Notes: a model not told the origin generated them from the letters alone. A stretch of DNA of 64,000 nucleotides from Gossypium raimondii (GCF_025698545.1 NC_068566.1:46479192-46543191); one strand, 5' to 3'; shown: positions 46,722 to 59,180, numbered from the stretch's first letter. Numbers and translations are program-made.

Positions 46722-47179
46722 CAATTAGTATGGTTATTATTGTAGTTTTTAGTTTTTTTAAATATTGTGAGTTCAAGTTACTAAAACACCCTACTTCGAC
46801 CATCTAACTGATGAACAGCGATATTACTAAAAAAAAATCATTTTGTAATGAACAAAACGTTAGTTTTGGTAATTAAGTCAATCAATACGATTTCAATAAA
46901 TCAATCTTAAAACAATGTTAGGCGGAGTAGTATTCTTATGAAACCAAAAGAAAAATTGAAAGTATACATTTCAAACTATCACTCGGTGGATTAAAAAAAT
47001 TTAGGGTATAGATAAAAGAAAATAAGAGTAAGTTTAACTCGCACAATATAAAATTTAGTGAATTGGTGAAGGGTCAACATTCATTACATATAAAAAGTTG
47101 AAATAAAGAAGTTCAAATCCACTTTTACATGATTCAATACAAGAGACTAAAACCATAGGCCATCTTGACTCGATATACA

Positions 47180-49051
47180 TGTTATCACAAAATGAAGAAT
47201 GGCTCACAAAAAAGTTCGTTGGCTAATTGAGTCCCTTCAAAAGTCCACTTTCTCTACAAATCCTGAAATGGTAAGGGAAAATGAGTAAGTTCATAATGAA
47301 CTTAGTGAGTTCCGAGGATAAATAATAGACTTTCGAACTAGGTTTTTAAGAAGTGAAATTTAGTTAGGCCGATACCACACTTTAGTAATACCAACAACCT
47401 ACACATGTATACACCAACACAGATGTATAAGATCCGTTGGTGGATCCTTAACACCAAAAAATTTAAGGTTCTTATCCGCCACTAAATGCAGTCATCCGTA
47501 TATTAAATTTTCATGTAAATATTAGTCATGCCAAATCACAATACACAAACAATTTCATACCACAACCCAGTTAGTTCACAAGCAAATACTTTTCACTGTT
47601 ACGCACAAATCACACAGATACCCATTCATCTAAGCACTATTCACATGCATTAACTTTACATAACACTTACATGCTTTGCATGGACTATTCATGGAACCCT
47701 TCCTTACATTAGCTTCTGATCCACATATCACTACGAATAGCCACATTTTTATATTCACAGTATTGCTCTAATAAGCCAGTATTTCATATATCCAACCAAA
47801 CCTCTGCAAATCCTCTTTGTTAATTTGAACACTTATGTGTGCCCCCACAAAGCCGGGACATTCATCATTCGAGTTTTTCATTTACATGCCCTACCAGAGG
47901 TAAATCTTATTTCATATCATAATCTCCATACATATCTCCCATCACATCTCAACAGTTTCTACCATTTCCCCCTTCCACTATTCTGGATACGGAGCTTGTG
48001 CACCAAGGAAGAGTATCCATTCACAACCATTCTTGCATTTTTTTATCATTTTAATTCGTTAACACACACATGCACAACTGATTGTAAATAAACTTACTTA
48101 CCTGAAAGACAACACTGTCAAGAAATTAGATAAGATTTAATAGGAGTATGAGTCAAAGGAACTCACCAGAGATAACTAGGATGAGCTTTGCCTATTCTAC
48201 GGGTGCTTTCCCTTTTGTACTAGGGTCTTCTCCCCTCTCTTTAGATAAATAAACTTAAACACTAAATAAGCACAGAAACAACTAAAATTTTAATGTAAAA
48301 ACAAGAATCTGAAACATTCAAATGTTAACCAAAAGGAAGTTTCCTTCCCTTTGACCTCCAATAGAAACCTAGATAAATAGTTCCTACAACCCTATCATTC
48401 CCTAGTATTAAACTAAAGAAGGACTCAAGAATTACCAACAGCTGGCTTGAGAAAGTCAATTACTTATCAAGCTGAAGGCTGGTACCTTCTTCACACAATA
48501 AGAACACACTGGGTTTCTTTTGAAAGAACATGGATGAATAGAGAAATGAAAAATAAAGTCCTCTATTAAGCCTTCATCCTATTTATATAGGAATTAGCCC
48601 ATAATTCTAGTATAATGGGTTACGTAGACACTTTATATGCACACACGGTTTCACTAATCAGACACAATTCCACTAATCAGACACAATTCTACTAATCAAA
48701 CACCATTAACGAGGCTCTACAGGTGTCATGCTAAATGACACGTTCTTTACTAAGAGTTTGACACATAACTAATATGTGTTCCACCTACCTCAGTTAAACT
48801 ATTGAACAATTAACTCAACTATAAAAGAACCCGCCACTAGCGTGTTCACGCACGAGAGAACTCGCCAATGCAGGAGTTTGCTGATACTAGAGAAGTGAAA
48901 GTCCGCTAGATGACATATCACAACAAAGTAATTCGTTGAATGATTCCGCCCCAAAATTAGTCTAATCTTGCTGATTAGACAGACTAACTTACAAAATTAC
49001 ATCACTACGTCAACCAGTCAAAATATGAATTCTAAGACTTAGGGTGTGACA
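47180..49051 (-). mobile_element. Gypsy-type LTR, minus orientation
   Basis: On the minus strand the unit starts TGTCACACCCTAAGTC at 49051, a common gypsy LTR terminus. A TATATAAAT at 48590-48581 on the same strand is a plausible U3 promoter. The other end may be at 47180 (TGTTATCACA), but no target duplication supports it. No coding region. Confidence 0.55.
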
Positions 49052-49280
49052 GTTATATAATGTTATATTAACTTAATTAGTTAAGGGTTTGCGAGTTTTA
49101 TGAATAATTTAAGAAATGTATTGAATATATCGATACTTGAATTTATTTTTTGTAAAAATTATTTTATGCATCACCTAAATTAAAAATTGAAATTGAATGA
49201 ATATAAGATTTTTTTTTAAAGTTACAATATTTTCAACAAGCACAAAATTGAGTAACTAACTCAATTCAAATTGGTTAACT

Positions 49281-49402
49281 AATCAAAATAGATTTGAAGG
49301 ACTACCCACAAATTTGCATAAGATGGGACTCGAATTTGGGATCTTAAAGTCCCAAAGCTTCAACCTTACTATTGAGCCAAAGCTTTATTGGCAATGAAGA
49401 TA
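49281..49402 (-). repeat. tRNA-derived SINE of a second family, minus strand
   Basis: On the minus strand TTGGCTCAATAGTAAGG (A box) is followed about 35 bases later by AATTCGAGTCCCATC (B box), a tRNA-like head. Only this copy is in the window. Confidence 0.55.
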
Positions 49403-50084
49403 GAATTTTAGATAAGGAAAATGATGTATTTTAAAAGAAAAAAAAAAGAGGTTATCCTTTTAGTCTTTCTATTATGTTAAAATTTAATATCTAAACTTTT
49501 TTTTTGTCTAACCACAATATTCTCATCCATTTTATGATTTAATTTGATTTAGAATAATTTAGTTCGTTATGTTCATGATGTTATTAATAGGTCCAAATTT
49601 ATAACACTATTAGATGTAGTAGTTAAAGTGATTAGGTAGAATTTCTTTTACTATTCTTCTATTACATAGCTTAAGACTAAATTAAAATCAAGTAAATCAT
49701 GTTCTAACTAATAATAAATTTATATTTCAATTAATAACAATTAAAAATTAGAACCGTCAAATTATGCCACTAAAATATAGAGATTTAATTTTAAATTTTA
49801 GCATAATTAAAATCACAATTAAGCCTTATGTTTTCCATTTGTTTTGACAGCCCATTCAAGAATAAAAGGCTATGCTTGTGAATGTAAAGAAGAAAGGCGA
49901 TTGGTGGAATGTAAGTTGCTGATGAAGGGTCCTTTTCCATTATCTTGAATGAAGTAAATATGACTGTGAGATATGAGTCAATGAAAGCAAGTTGTAGTTA
50001 GTACATATTAGGTACTTAAATGCTTTCACTTTTCAGTCAAGACTTGCCCTTTCGGCTATTCTTACCCTCTTATTATTCAACTGC

Positions 50085-50142
<58 letters not shown>

Positions 50143-50942
50143 TGGAGGTTTTTTGCTTGCTTTAGTACTACGGCAGGGTACTTCTTTTTTGACTATGTTG
50201 TTGAGGCGGAACTCAAACTCCTATTAAACCAAATGCTGATATCCCTATAATAATTTATATAAATGTAACAAATACAGTATATTTATAAATACAAATTCGA
50301 GGAATTAGAGTATCACATTATTATAATTAGACTGTTTGAATAATTATTAAGTATTACCACACAAATAAGTTAAAAATTGATATAATCCAAATTGAAGAGA
50401 ATTGATTTAGAAAAGAATTGGATTATTATATGGGTTATTAAAGGGTGTTTTTGGTGTTCCATTGATTGATGGATTTGAAAGTTTGGCGAGGGTGTCCGTA
50501 GGAGCTTTTTTTCGTCTTTAGGCATGTTGAGTTTGTGGTGGTGATTTAGGTGTTTTGGTGCTAATATTTGTTATCTTGCAGGTTTTGTTAAATTTTGGTG
50601 TCAATTATTGGTGTTCTGGTGCCATGTTTTGTTTTGATCTTTGTATGACTAATCTTTTTGGTTAGTATTACTTTTGTTTGGGATTAATAAATTTTTAATC
50701 CGCTAAAGATTATTTGAACTAAACTTTATACATTATGAGATTTAGAGACCTATACATATAATTATACATAGTATAAAAATTTTAACCCAAACCACTAAAC
50801 TTACCCCATATATTTATTCCTATGTCCTACTTTAACTCTTTGATTTTATTTGTAGAAATATCTAAAAGCAAAACATCAAAATAATCTCTCTCAAAATAAT
50901 TCGATATTATCTTCAATTTAATTTCTCTTTCAAAATGCCGAT
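49403..50942. other. AT-rich intergenic DNA with (AAT)n
   Basis: No gene. An (AAT)n tract of about 55 bases occupies 50086-50140. Confidence 0.45.
50086..50140. repeat. (AAT)n microsatellite
   Basis: About 18 perfect trinucleotide units. Confidence 0.95.
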
Positions 50943-51085
50943 TGAGTCTTAGCTTGATTGGCATGAGCATTGTTACCAATGCAGCAGGACATGAGTTTGA
51001 ATACGCTAAAACGTATTATCCTCTTATTTATGGATTGAGGAGGGATTATAGATAATTCTAAACATTATATAAAACAAATTATCCC
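50943..51085 (+). repeat. tRNA-derived SINE, copy 3
   Basis: CTTAGCTTGATTGGCATGAG (A box) and ATGAGTTTGAATACG (decayed B box), with the same body as copy 1 ending in TAATTCTAAACATTATATAAAAC. This is close to full length. Confidence 0.65.
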
Positions 51086-51839
51086 CAATAATATTACCTG
51101 CAATTTAATTAGTATTCAAAATAATCACTTACTGTCTTTCTTTCAATTCCTCTACCTTATCTATCAGAGTTTCAATTTAACTTTAAAGACTCTCCCTATA
51201 ATCAATGAAACTCTTTAATAGATAAAATGAATTTAATATAACCATTTATTTACTGCCAAATATTTGACATAAAATTTGCATAACATCAAATAAATAACAA
51301 GTTATCACAACACACTGTTGAAATAGTTAGCTTAGTAGATCTTCAAAGCCTTGCATTCTTTTCATAATGAAAAGTAAGCCCACATCGATTCACACAATAA
51401 ACCCGTATTGAAAGATACTATTTGTTGGCAGATTTCAAAAATCAATTAATAAAAGATACATGTTGCTCATGGTTTTAACTGAAGATATGGAAATCAATAT
51501 AAAAGCAAAATATCAATGATGATAATGACAAATGAATTCAATAATATGATCATCTACACAAGCAGCCAAGTTATATAACGGAATTCACCCAACCAAAAGC
51601 CCCAATGGTCCTCATAATAAAAATAATCAAGCATGGGGCTTGAAGCCTTTCAACCAATCAAATGGGTTTCAGCTAAATGGGCTCAGATCAAACACTAAAT
51701 AGGTTTCAGCTAAATAATTCTTTATGTTAACTTGAAAACAGTTGGAAACACAAGCTAATCACAAAAGAAGTGCATGCCAAAGTTTGGCACTTCTTCAACC
51801 ATTGCGAAACAAATAATCAAAAACAGGAGACAATAAAGT
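51086..51839. other. AT-rich DNA, possibly part of the copia remnant
   Basis: No domain recognised. The plus-strand copia coding trace begins after about 51840. Confidence 0.35.
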
Positions 51840-52737
51840 TTGTTTATGGAGTTTAGTTTTTCTACATTTGCAAAGTCTCACTCAATGACAAATATCCACT
51901 ATCTTCAATACTTACAACAAGTGAACCTGAATTTATCACACCTTATGATAATTTCCTTGCTTTTGTATTCTAGAAGACTAGTACTATCCTCACTAAGTTG
52001 GAGGCACATAGTGCCTAAGGAAGCGCCCACTCCCCATGGCACATCAGTTATAAAGCCACAGAAACAAATATGGGTAAAGATTCAGGCTAGGTATATACTG
52101 GTGGCTCATCGTTCTCTGAAATGGGGTATGGTATTTTGATTGTCGTTGTTCTTGGCACATGACAAGTAACCAGTCCTACTTAACTGATTTTGAAGATTCT
52201 CAAATTGGAAGGGTGACCTTTGGTGATGGAAGGATTCAGGCATGCCTCTATTGAAGAATGTTTTGTTGGTGTTTGATCTTAAAGCCAATATTATAAGTAT
52301 CAGTCAATTGTGTAACCAAGGGATGCTTGTGATTTTCACTAAAAAAAAAGTGTATAGTTACTAATGATTCTAATGAAGTGAACATGGAGGGTGGTTGTAC
52401 TTTCAACAACTACTACAAAGTGATGTTGCCTGTAACTTGCAATAGTATTGCAACCTCAGAATTGGAGCTATCGCATGAGAAACATTGATTGGTTAGATAT
52501 GAGACAATTTGAGGAATCTCAAATATCTTTCAAGAACCATTCCTAAGGTGTGTAATAGTTGTATGAAAGGCAAACAACATCGAGAGAAACATCAAAAAAT
52601 GGCTCATATCCAGACCAAAGCACAACTTAAGCTCTTGCACATTAATCTGTTTGTCCTTATGCAGATAGAAAGCCTCAGAGAGAAGAGATATGTCCTTGGA
52701 TGTGTTGTTGACTACTCCAAGTATACATGGGTAAGGT
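51840..52737 (+). pseudogene. Ty1/copia pol remnant (protease edge to integrase)
   Basis: Frames on the plus strand give a post-zinc-knuckle PTPHGTSVIKPQKQIWV stretch, a decayed TS.QSYLTDFE and VTFGDG segment from the protease and spacer region, ISQLCNQGMLVIFT, then the pre-integrase and integrase start: VCNSCMKGKQHR and RYVLGCVVDYSKYTWV. Several stops and shifts disrupt it. It ends abruptly at 52737, where a gypsy LTR begins. Confidence 0.75.
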
Positions 52738-53860
52738 GTAACAGCCCTCACCCAGTCCGGTCACCGGACCCTAGCTACGGGATGTTCTTAATGTTACCGG
52801 AGCAATCACATACAAATTTTATCAATTAATTCAAGTTAAACATAAACTCATTTCATAAAATACATGTACAATAGGATTTACAAACAAAAACAGGACTTAA
52901 TCGAACTTATAAATATTATTAAATTAATCCAAGCATGAAAAGAACTAATCTAAAAAGTTTTCAAATTTTGAGTATATACCAATACCTAGACCAGGTATTG
53001 ATACCATTATTAACTTCAATTCTCAAAATCAAATTAAAATCAATAGATATTGATAATTTCTTATAAGAATTTGATACCTTATTTTGGTATCGATATCAAA
53101 TTGGCATTTTGTTTGTTGCACAAAATATTTACAAACTCACTAGTATCTACACTTAAAATTTGGGTGTCAATACTTATTCTACAAGTATCGATACTTAAAT
53201 TTGGTATCAATTCCATTTTAACATTCTGCCAATTTAAAATACTGTTCATTTCGTGAAGTACTGATACTTTAATTAAAGGTATCGGTACTTTCTAGAAATT
53301 TTGCAAAAATGACTACTTTGAAAACCAATTCATACCAAAGCTTAACTTAAACTCATTTATGCCTATGGCACACTTTAATCCTGCAAAGAACCAAATCAAA
53401 CATACAATTTTACCACAATCATTCATTTTCTCAAACCACAATTTCCAAATTTCACAATTGGCATCCAAACATTACACCTAATCATGCACATTTCTTACCA
53501 AATAAATCATACAATTATCCCATATCATCATGTTTTCATACCAAATCATACCCACAAATATCATTTAGATGCCATTCAAGACATCTCGTTAAGCTATCAT
53601 CCAACCATCACATATTGAACAATTTTACACCATTCTCATAGCATTAACCCAACCATTCCATATTCAAAATTTTGTCATTATACTCGCTTATATACATATA
53701 ACATGTAAGCATCCAAAATTAAATGTCACATAAGGCTCAAGTTCATGAACATTCAAAATAACACCTATGCGATACGAATCTCATATACATGCCACATAAC
53801 CAAGTCCGAAACGAATAAAAGACTACCGTTGATGGATATATGCAACATCAACATTAGAGG
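52738..53860 (+). mobile_element. Truncated gypsy-type LTR
   Basis: It begins TGTAACAGCCCTCACCC right at the end of the copia remnant, indicating insertion into it. 52970-53290 holds many GGTATCGATAC-like micro-repeats, a cotton LTR feature. The 3' end is not found. From 52920 onward it is also present at 60171-61110 as part of the segmental duplication. Confidence 0.6.
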
Positions 53861-54403
53861 GCAAGTAAGAACCTTAACCCCTCTTAAAAATGATAAATCA
53901 GTATTTTAATTTTTTTATGAAAACTTATAAAATTATAATTTAATGTTATGATAAAAATTAAATTTTAACCTCTTAAAATATCATAATTCAATTTCAATCT
54001 TTAATAAAACTTTAGGTTCACCGATATTAAATTGTGAATCAAATTTCACCAATAAAATAAAAATAAACAAATAAATGAACAACAAACACTATAAATAAAA
54101 ATAATATAATAATATATCAACCTATTAGATTCATGTATGCCAAAATTGAAACAAAAGTAAAAGAAAAATGTAGTTTGAATTTTGGACACCCAAAATGATG
54201 CTGACAGTGACCAACAACAATAATACTGAATGAATAAATACTGTACATGCTAACAACACTGACCAATCAAATATACAAATAAATCTATGGAGAGAGAATT
54301 AGATAATAGGAATCTCAAGATAATCTAAACTCGAAATGCTCTCTTTATTATTTATTATTTATTATGAGATGAAATCACCCCATCAACTCATGTAGGAAAC
54401 ATG

Positions 54404-56660
54404 TCACCATAGTACAGAGCTATAGATGCTTAAAAAAAAAAAAAACAACAAAGTGATGATTCTGGTCAAAGTTATCTTGTGGACACCTCCACTTTCACCT
54501 CCTGCAAATTTTAATGGAAAATGGGAAAGAAATTTACGATGAATTAGCACGAGGAAAAGGAAATTCATGCTAATACCAATATATGATCACCTGTTTTTCA
54601 TATATTTATCCCTAAATTAGATAACCTGATTCAACGTATTTGGTTAGTTTTAAGTCAGATTAATATTATTTTGAGGTTTTAAAAGCTTTAAATAATTTTA
54701 AATTTAGATTAATTTTCATCTCAAATTATTTATATTTAAGATAATCGAGTTAAATCAAATTTAAATTGAATCAATTGAATTAGGTTCTCATTTCATGTCA
54801 TAATCGAGTTAAATCAAATTTAAATTGAATCAATTGAATTAGGTTTTCATTTCATGTCAAATAAAAATTTAAAAATAATGAAATCGTTTATTGAACCAAA
54901 AAAAAAAAAGCTTTGTTACCTGGTGATGAGTGGAGCAGCCTTGGGAGAAGTAGCTATAGCAACAAAACATAATCCAACATATAAACAATTAGTTTCTAAT
55001 CAAAATTATGAAAAATTCAACCATATCTTACAAATAAAAGTTAAAAAGTACAAAGAATATGAATCAAGAATTGAATAAAACAAAAGAAAAAAATAATTAA
55101 CAAAGTCAATTTTTTAATTTCACAAAATTTTATATTTTATCTTTATACTAAAACATTAAAATTTAAATTATCTTATTTATGTTATATTGATATAATTGTT
55201 TGGTTTGTCAATAATAAAATATGGTGAGATAAATAATTAAACTAACATTTTAAATGTTTAAAAGTAAAAATTAAGGTTGAAAAATTAGGTAAAGGTAATT
55301 CATTTTTTTTCTTCATTGGAACTAATTTGCTGTAAATACAACAAGAACAATATTTAAAAGTTTAATTTTATAGCGTCTCATAATGTAATATTTTGTACAA
55401 TTGAAAATCGACGTTTCACATCAAATCTAATGCTTACCACCAAGCTTTAAACATGTCTCCACTGCTATCACCAAAGTTGAGGCCATTTCATTTCCTTTCT
55501 TATCTGCCATGAAATATACAACACTACCTACCTTCTCAATTTTCCTCTCAATATCCACAAATATTGATTGTAGTGACCATGATCTCATGGAATTCATGCT
55601 AATGCCAAATACCAATATTTGAATGTTTTCATATTTTTATTCTTTACTTCCACCTCTCAAGTTAATAGATTAGATTGGTTTTGAGTTAAATCAATTAATT
55701 AAAGTCGGATAAATTCCGTTTTAAAAATTTTAAATCACTTTAAATTTGAATTATTTTGGGTTTAACTCACTTTAAATTTTACCTCCAATTAAACTCATTA
55801 CAATATTTTTTTTTGTTAAATATATACATTTTTTTTTTTTGCGTCCAAAGAAAAAGAATAAAAAAGTTGCTTCGAAAAAAATTTAAAGATTGCTTTGTTA
55901 CCTGATGGGGAAGGAGCAGGTGTGGGAGTAGCTGTAGCAAGAACACATAATCAAATCATGGATAATTAGTTTCTCACAAAAAAAAATATATGAATGATTC
56001 AACTATATCTTACTATTTAAAAATAACAAAAAATATATGATGATCCAGCTTTAGCTCAATTCGATTGTTGTTATTTGAAGAATCAAGAGAATGGGAATAT
56101 GAACGCCTTAAGGAAGTATTATATTCCTAATTAAAAATTTAGTGATTCTAAATAGGAGGAGGATGGATTTGCAAATTTTGATGAGAACAACCACTGAATT
56201 AAGATTTTTAAATATCGGTTCAATTTCTTTGTTTGAATCAATATAGTAGCTGGTTTTCGGTTTTTTTATGAAATAAAAGAAGGTATCAACCCTTTTTTTT
56301 CATCCAAACAGAAAAACAAAGAGGTGATGGCTAGAAACACTGACCGGGGATGCAGCCGTTCATCTTATCAGTGACACCGCAGCCACAAGTGATCCTAAGA
56401 GCTGCAGGGATGGGGATGCTGATGTTGAAAGAACTAAGCAAAGTAGAGTTATTAATGAGGCTGCAAAGGCAAGTAAGTTCAGTAGCGACGGCTTGTCTGA
56501 GAGGGTCACAGCAATCGCCTTGCAGTTGGAGAGTGGCGTTGTTGAAGTAAGGAGCACAAGACATCAAGCTCTGCAAACAAGTCGGATCCGCAACCGTAAC
56601 TGTCGCTATCTTCGTCCCCAATATCACAAGGACCACCATCATCAACATCTTTTGAGCCAT
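54404..56660 (-). CDS. LTPG-like: GPI-anchored non-specific lipid-transfer-like protein, copy A
   Basis: Three exons, 56660-56345, 55931-55902 and 54501-54404, encode 147 residues with consistent phase 1 splicing. The donor of exon 1 is the less common CCCCG/GTCAGT; reading through it gives a false stop four codons on. Residues 1-24 are a signal peptide. The eight-cysteine fold has C28, C35, C50-C51, C64-x-C66, C94 and C103, with an extra C92. Exon 2 adds a proline-rich ATPTPAPSPS linker. Exon 3 gives GGESGG, a possible GPI attachment region, then a hydrophobic tail ending FFFFLSIYSSVLW. LTPGs sit on the outer plasma membrane and bind or move cuticular and other lipids. An extra 34-nt exon-like copy (54953-54920) would shift the frame. 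The exon model is inferred, not confirmed by transcripts. Confidence 0.82.
54741..54860 (+). repeat. Tandem duplication, 61 bp, in the LTPG copy A intron
   Basis: A unit starting AATCGAGTTAAATCAAATTT appears twice. The corresponding place in copy B (near 61998) has one unit, so the duplication arose after the segmental duplication. Confidence 0.75.
54920..54953 (-). other. Duplicated exon-2-like segment (34 nt) in LTPG copy A
   Basis: It is flanked by CTATAG and GTAACAAAGC, the same splice context as true exon 2 (CTACAG and GTAACAAAGC), and reads ATSPKAAPLIT. At 34 nt instead of 30 it would change phase and lead to a stop two codons into exon 3. It lies 978 bp from exon 2. Confidence 0.6.
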
Positions 56661-56751
56661 TGCGTTTTTCTCAATTACTCTAATTTCACTCTGCGTGTAG
56701 ATGTTTTTCTTCTTCTGCCCAGCCCTCTCCTGGCCGCTCTGCCATTGCTTC

Positions 56752-56758
56752 TTATATA
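56752..56758 (-). promoter_or_regulatory. TATA box of LTPG copy A
   Basis: TATATAAG on the minus strand lies about 95 bases before the ATG at 56660. The same string stands before copy B. Confidence 0.6.
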
Positions 56759-56830
56759 CTAATTTCTTTGGAGTCACTTGGTCAGAGTTTAAAACAAGCA
56801 TTTGGTTCAATACGGACATATTATTTTTTG

Positions 56831-57275
56831 GGTAAACTACAAAAATAGTCACTTTTGTTTGCCTCAAATTACATATTAGTCACTTATGTTTAAAATGTTA
56901 CGTTTTAGTCACTTACATTGTTGTTTTGTTACAAAGTGGTCACTCTACCATTTAGCTCTATTACCTCCCTAACGGTGATCCTACGTGGTAGTCCAAATGG
57001 GTTTTAAATGCCAACGTGGATGTCCTACATGGTAGTCCAAATTAAATTTATTTAATTAAAAACCTATTTTTATCCTAGCAACTAGACATCCAAGTTGGCA
57101 TTTAAAATCTATTTAGACTGCCACATAGGACTGCCGTTAGAGAGGTAACGAATTTTGACGGTGGAGTGACCACTTCGTAACAAAACAATAACATAAGTGA
57201 CTAAAACATAACATTTCAAACATAAGTGACTAATATGTAATTTAAGGCAAACAAAAATGATCATTTTTATAGTTT
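56831..57275. mobile_element. Long inverted-repeat MITE upstream of LTPG copy A
   Basis: The left arm (GTAAACTACAAAAATAGTCAC, TTACATATTAGTCACTTATG, TTTGTTACAAAGTGGTCACTC) is the reverse complement of the right arm over more than 150 bases with few mismatches, and weaker pairing continues inward. The whole element could fold into one hairpin. No transposase. It lies about 75 bp beyond the TATA box. Confidence 0.85.
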
Positions 57276-57570
57276 TTTTTAGAATAGAATAGAAAACAGT
57301 GCAAAGAACAAATATGAGCTGAAAAGGAGCGTTGGAGTCTGGAGAAGGTGATAATGATGAATAGATTTGACGGAGGATGGAAGCTTCTTAAATCATCAGA
57401 AAATGGTGGGTGTTCCTATCCTCGCTTGGGAAAGTGTGATCATTATTAGTTTAATTTTACAAGTTAAACCATTATTCTTCTTGTTAAATTATTTTATAGT
57501 GCTGTAAATAAGAAATAAATTAAAGACAAATTAAAAAAACTTCAACTATTTAAAAATAATTAAAATAAAA
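57276..57570. other. AT-rich spacer
   Basis: No feature recognised. Confidence 0.4.
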
Positions 57571-57898
57571 GTATGGCATGTTATTTCGTTTTAAATTTAA
57601 TAATATATTTATTTTTCAGAAAAGAATAAACTAGAAAATCTAACTTTCTAGAAAATAAAAATATATATTTTAAAATAAATATTAATAATGATAGAAATAA
57701 ATTTAAATTTCTATCATTCTGATCTTCATCTTCTTGGTTCAATTTATCATTGTGGTCACCATCTTAGATCAACACTTGACTTTTGATGGAATTAATTTCT
57801 TTATAGTTGAAAATTTCCTAAACAATTATAAAATTATAATAAAAACAGTAATAGTACTTAGAAAAAAAATATAAATTATAATTAAAATTAATAATAAC
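57571..57898 (+). repeat. Direct repeat X, copy 1
   Basis: The block starts GTATGGCATGTTATTTCG and ends TTAATAATAAC. It is nearly identical to 59181-59511. Confidence 0.9.
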
Positions 57899-57907
57899 AT
57901 ACAATTA

Positions 57908-59127
57908 TGATGCGGTCGTTGAAAGCACTAAAAATATTCTATTCCTAATAAATAATGAAAAAGAATAGAAAAAGGGAAATAAGGTTGAATCCTCAGGGAC
58001 TGGATTTGCACAATATCTTATTCCGTGAAATCTCAGGCAGAATTTTGCCCAATAAAACTTAGGTTCCTAGAAAAAGATAAAAAAATAATAGAATTATAGG
58101 TTTGAATCTGGAAACGAAAAATAAAATAAAAACAGAATATTGAATATTGAATTGAAAATTCGAAAAATTAAAAATAGAGTTGAGAGAAAGGAAATTCTTA
58201 TGGGAGATTCCAGCCTCCAGTTGTCTCGTTTCACATTGGGTTCAATCCTCGGCTTTTAAATGATCCTTCCCAAACCGAATAAGCCAGTTATAATGGAAGA
58301 GGACGCCTACAACCACCAGATCCAAGGATTTAGACTTACGATTTAGTGGAACCTCACTCTAGCCAACAAGTCTTATGCTAGATCAACGCTTCTCAATGGT
58401 GAATCCCACCCCATTTTGTCTCTTAGGCTCGCCAACCTCTAACGCAATAAGCTAACGAACCGATTGAGCAACTTTCCCAAAACATACAAAGCGACCGCCT
58501 TTGCATCCGTTGAAAAGCTTACTTCTTAAGGGACATGGACGGAAGCGTCAGCCCCGTAGTGCAGAGAAACGATGAATACTCAGCGAGGAGGCTAAGTACG
58601 GACTCTAAGCCTCAATAACCCTTTTTGGGTAATATCGACAATTTTTGGCTAGATGGGTTTAGTGGCTCATAATTGTGGTGGAAATATGAGAAGAACAAAA
58701 GCCTAAACTTTTGGGGAGAGAGTGTTTACAAAAAAAAAAAAGATGGATCCCTTTTGAGTCACTTCACCCCCTATTTATAGTGTTAGGGGAGATAGTCTAA
58801 TCCTACTTAAACTCCCAAAAGATAAATAAATTTAATTGAAGATAAATAAAGATATATAAAATAAAATTCTAAAATTAAATAATCATTAATAATTATCTTA
58901 ATATTAATTATCCTAATATAATTAAAATAGAGTCTGATAGAATAAAATCTCTTCTTTTTGCATTTCAACTCTTGTGTCCTTCATGCTTGCACTTTTGGCA
59001 CCAATTTTTCCTTGTGTCGCACATTGGCCCATTTTATCTCTAAATTCACGCTTTTGGCCCTTAATTTTGCTTTTGTCTCAAATTTAGTCCCTATGAGATA
59101 AAAGATCATAAATAGCTCAAATTAGCA
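57908..59127 (-). mobile_element. LTR-like element between the direct repeats
   Basis: On the plus strand the unit runs from TGATGCGGTCG to AATTAGCA (TG...CA). The phrase AAGGTTGAATCCTCAGGGACTGG near 57983 is characteristic of a widespread plant LTR group. On the minus strand CTATAAATAG at 58780-58771 is a good TATA box. No matching target duplication was seen, so the ends are tentative. Confidence 0.45.
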
Positions 59128-59180
59128 GGATCATACTCGAATAAATACATAATTAATACATAAAAATACGTTATTCTAGA

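Larger units (their letters stand above)
52920..56800. repeat. Segmental duplication, copy 1
   Basis: This block matches 60171-64000 almost base for base, with small indels. The offset is 7251 at the left junction and 7196 at the lipid-transfer gene. The left junction is at TAAATTAATCC. The match runs to the window end, so the true right limit is unknown. Confidence 0.92.

Noticed and set aside
47181..49056. GTTAT at 47181-47185 and 49052-49056 as a target duplication for the minus-strand gypsy LTR
   Set aside because: The bases after the left GTTAT (CACA) do not give a canonical TG end, so the match may be chance.
55427..55615. Minus-strand frame resembling the end of a LINE-type RNase H (also 62620-62811 in copy B)
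   Set aside because: The similarity is weak and short, and part of the region aligns better with a decayed copy of LTPG exon 3. A profile search would decide.
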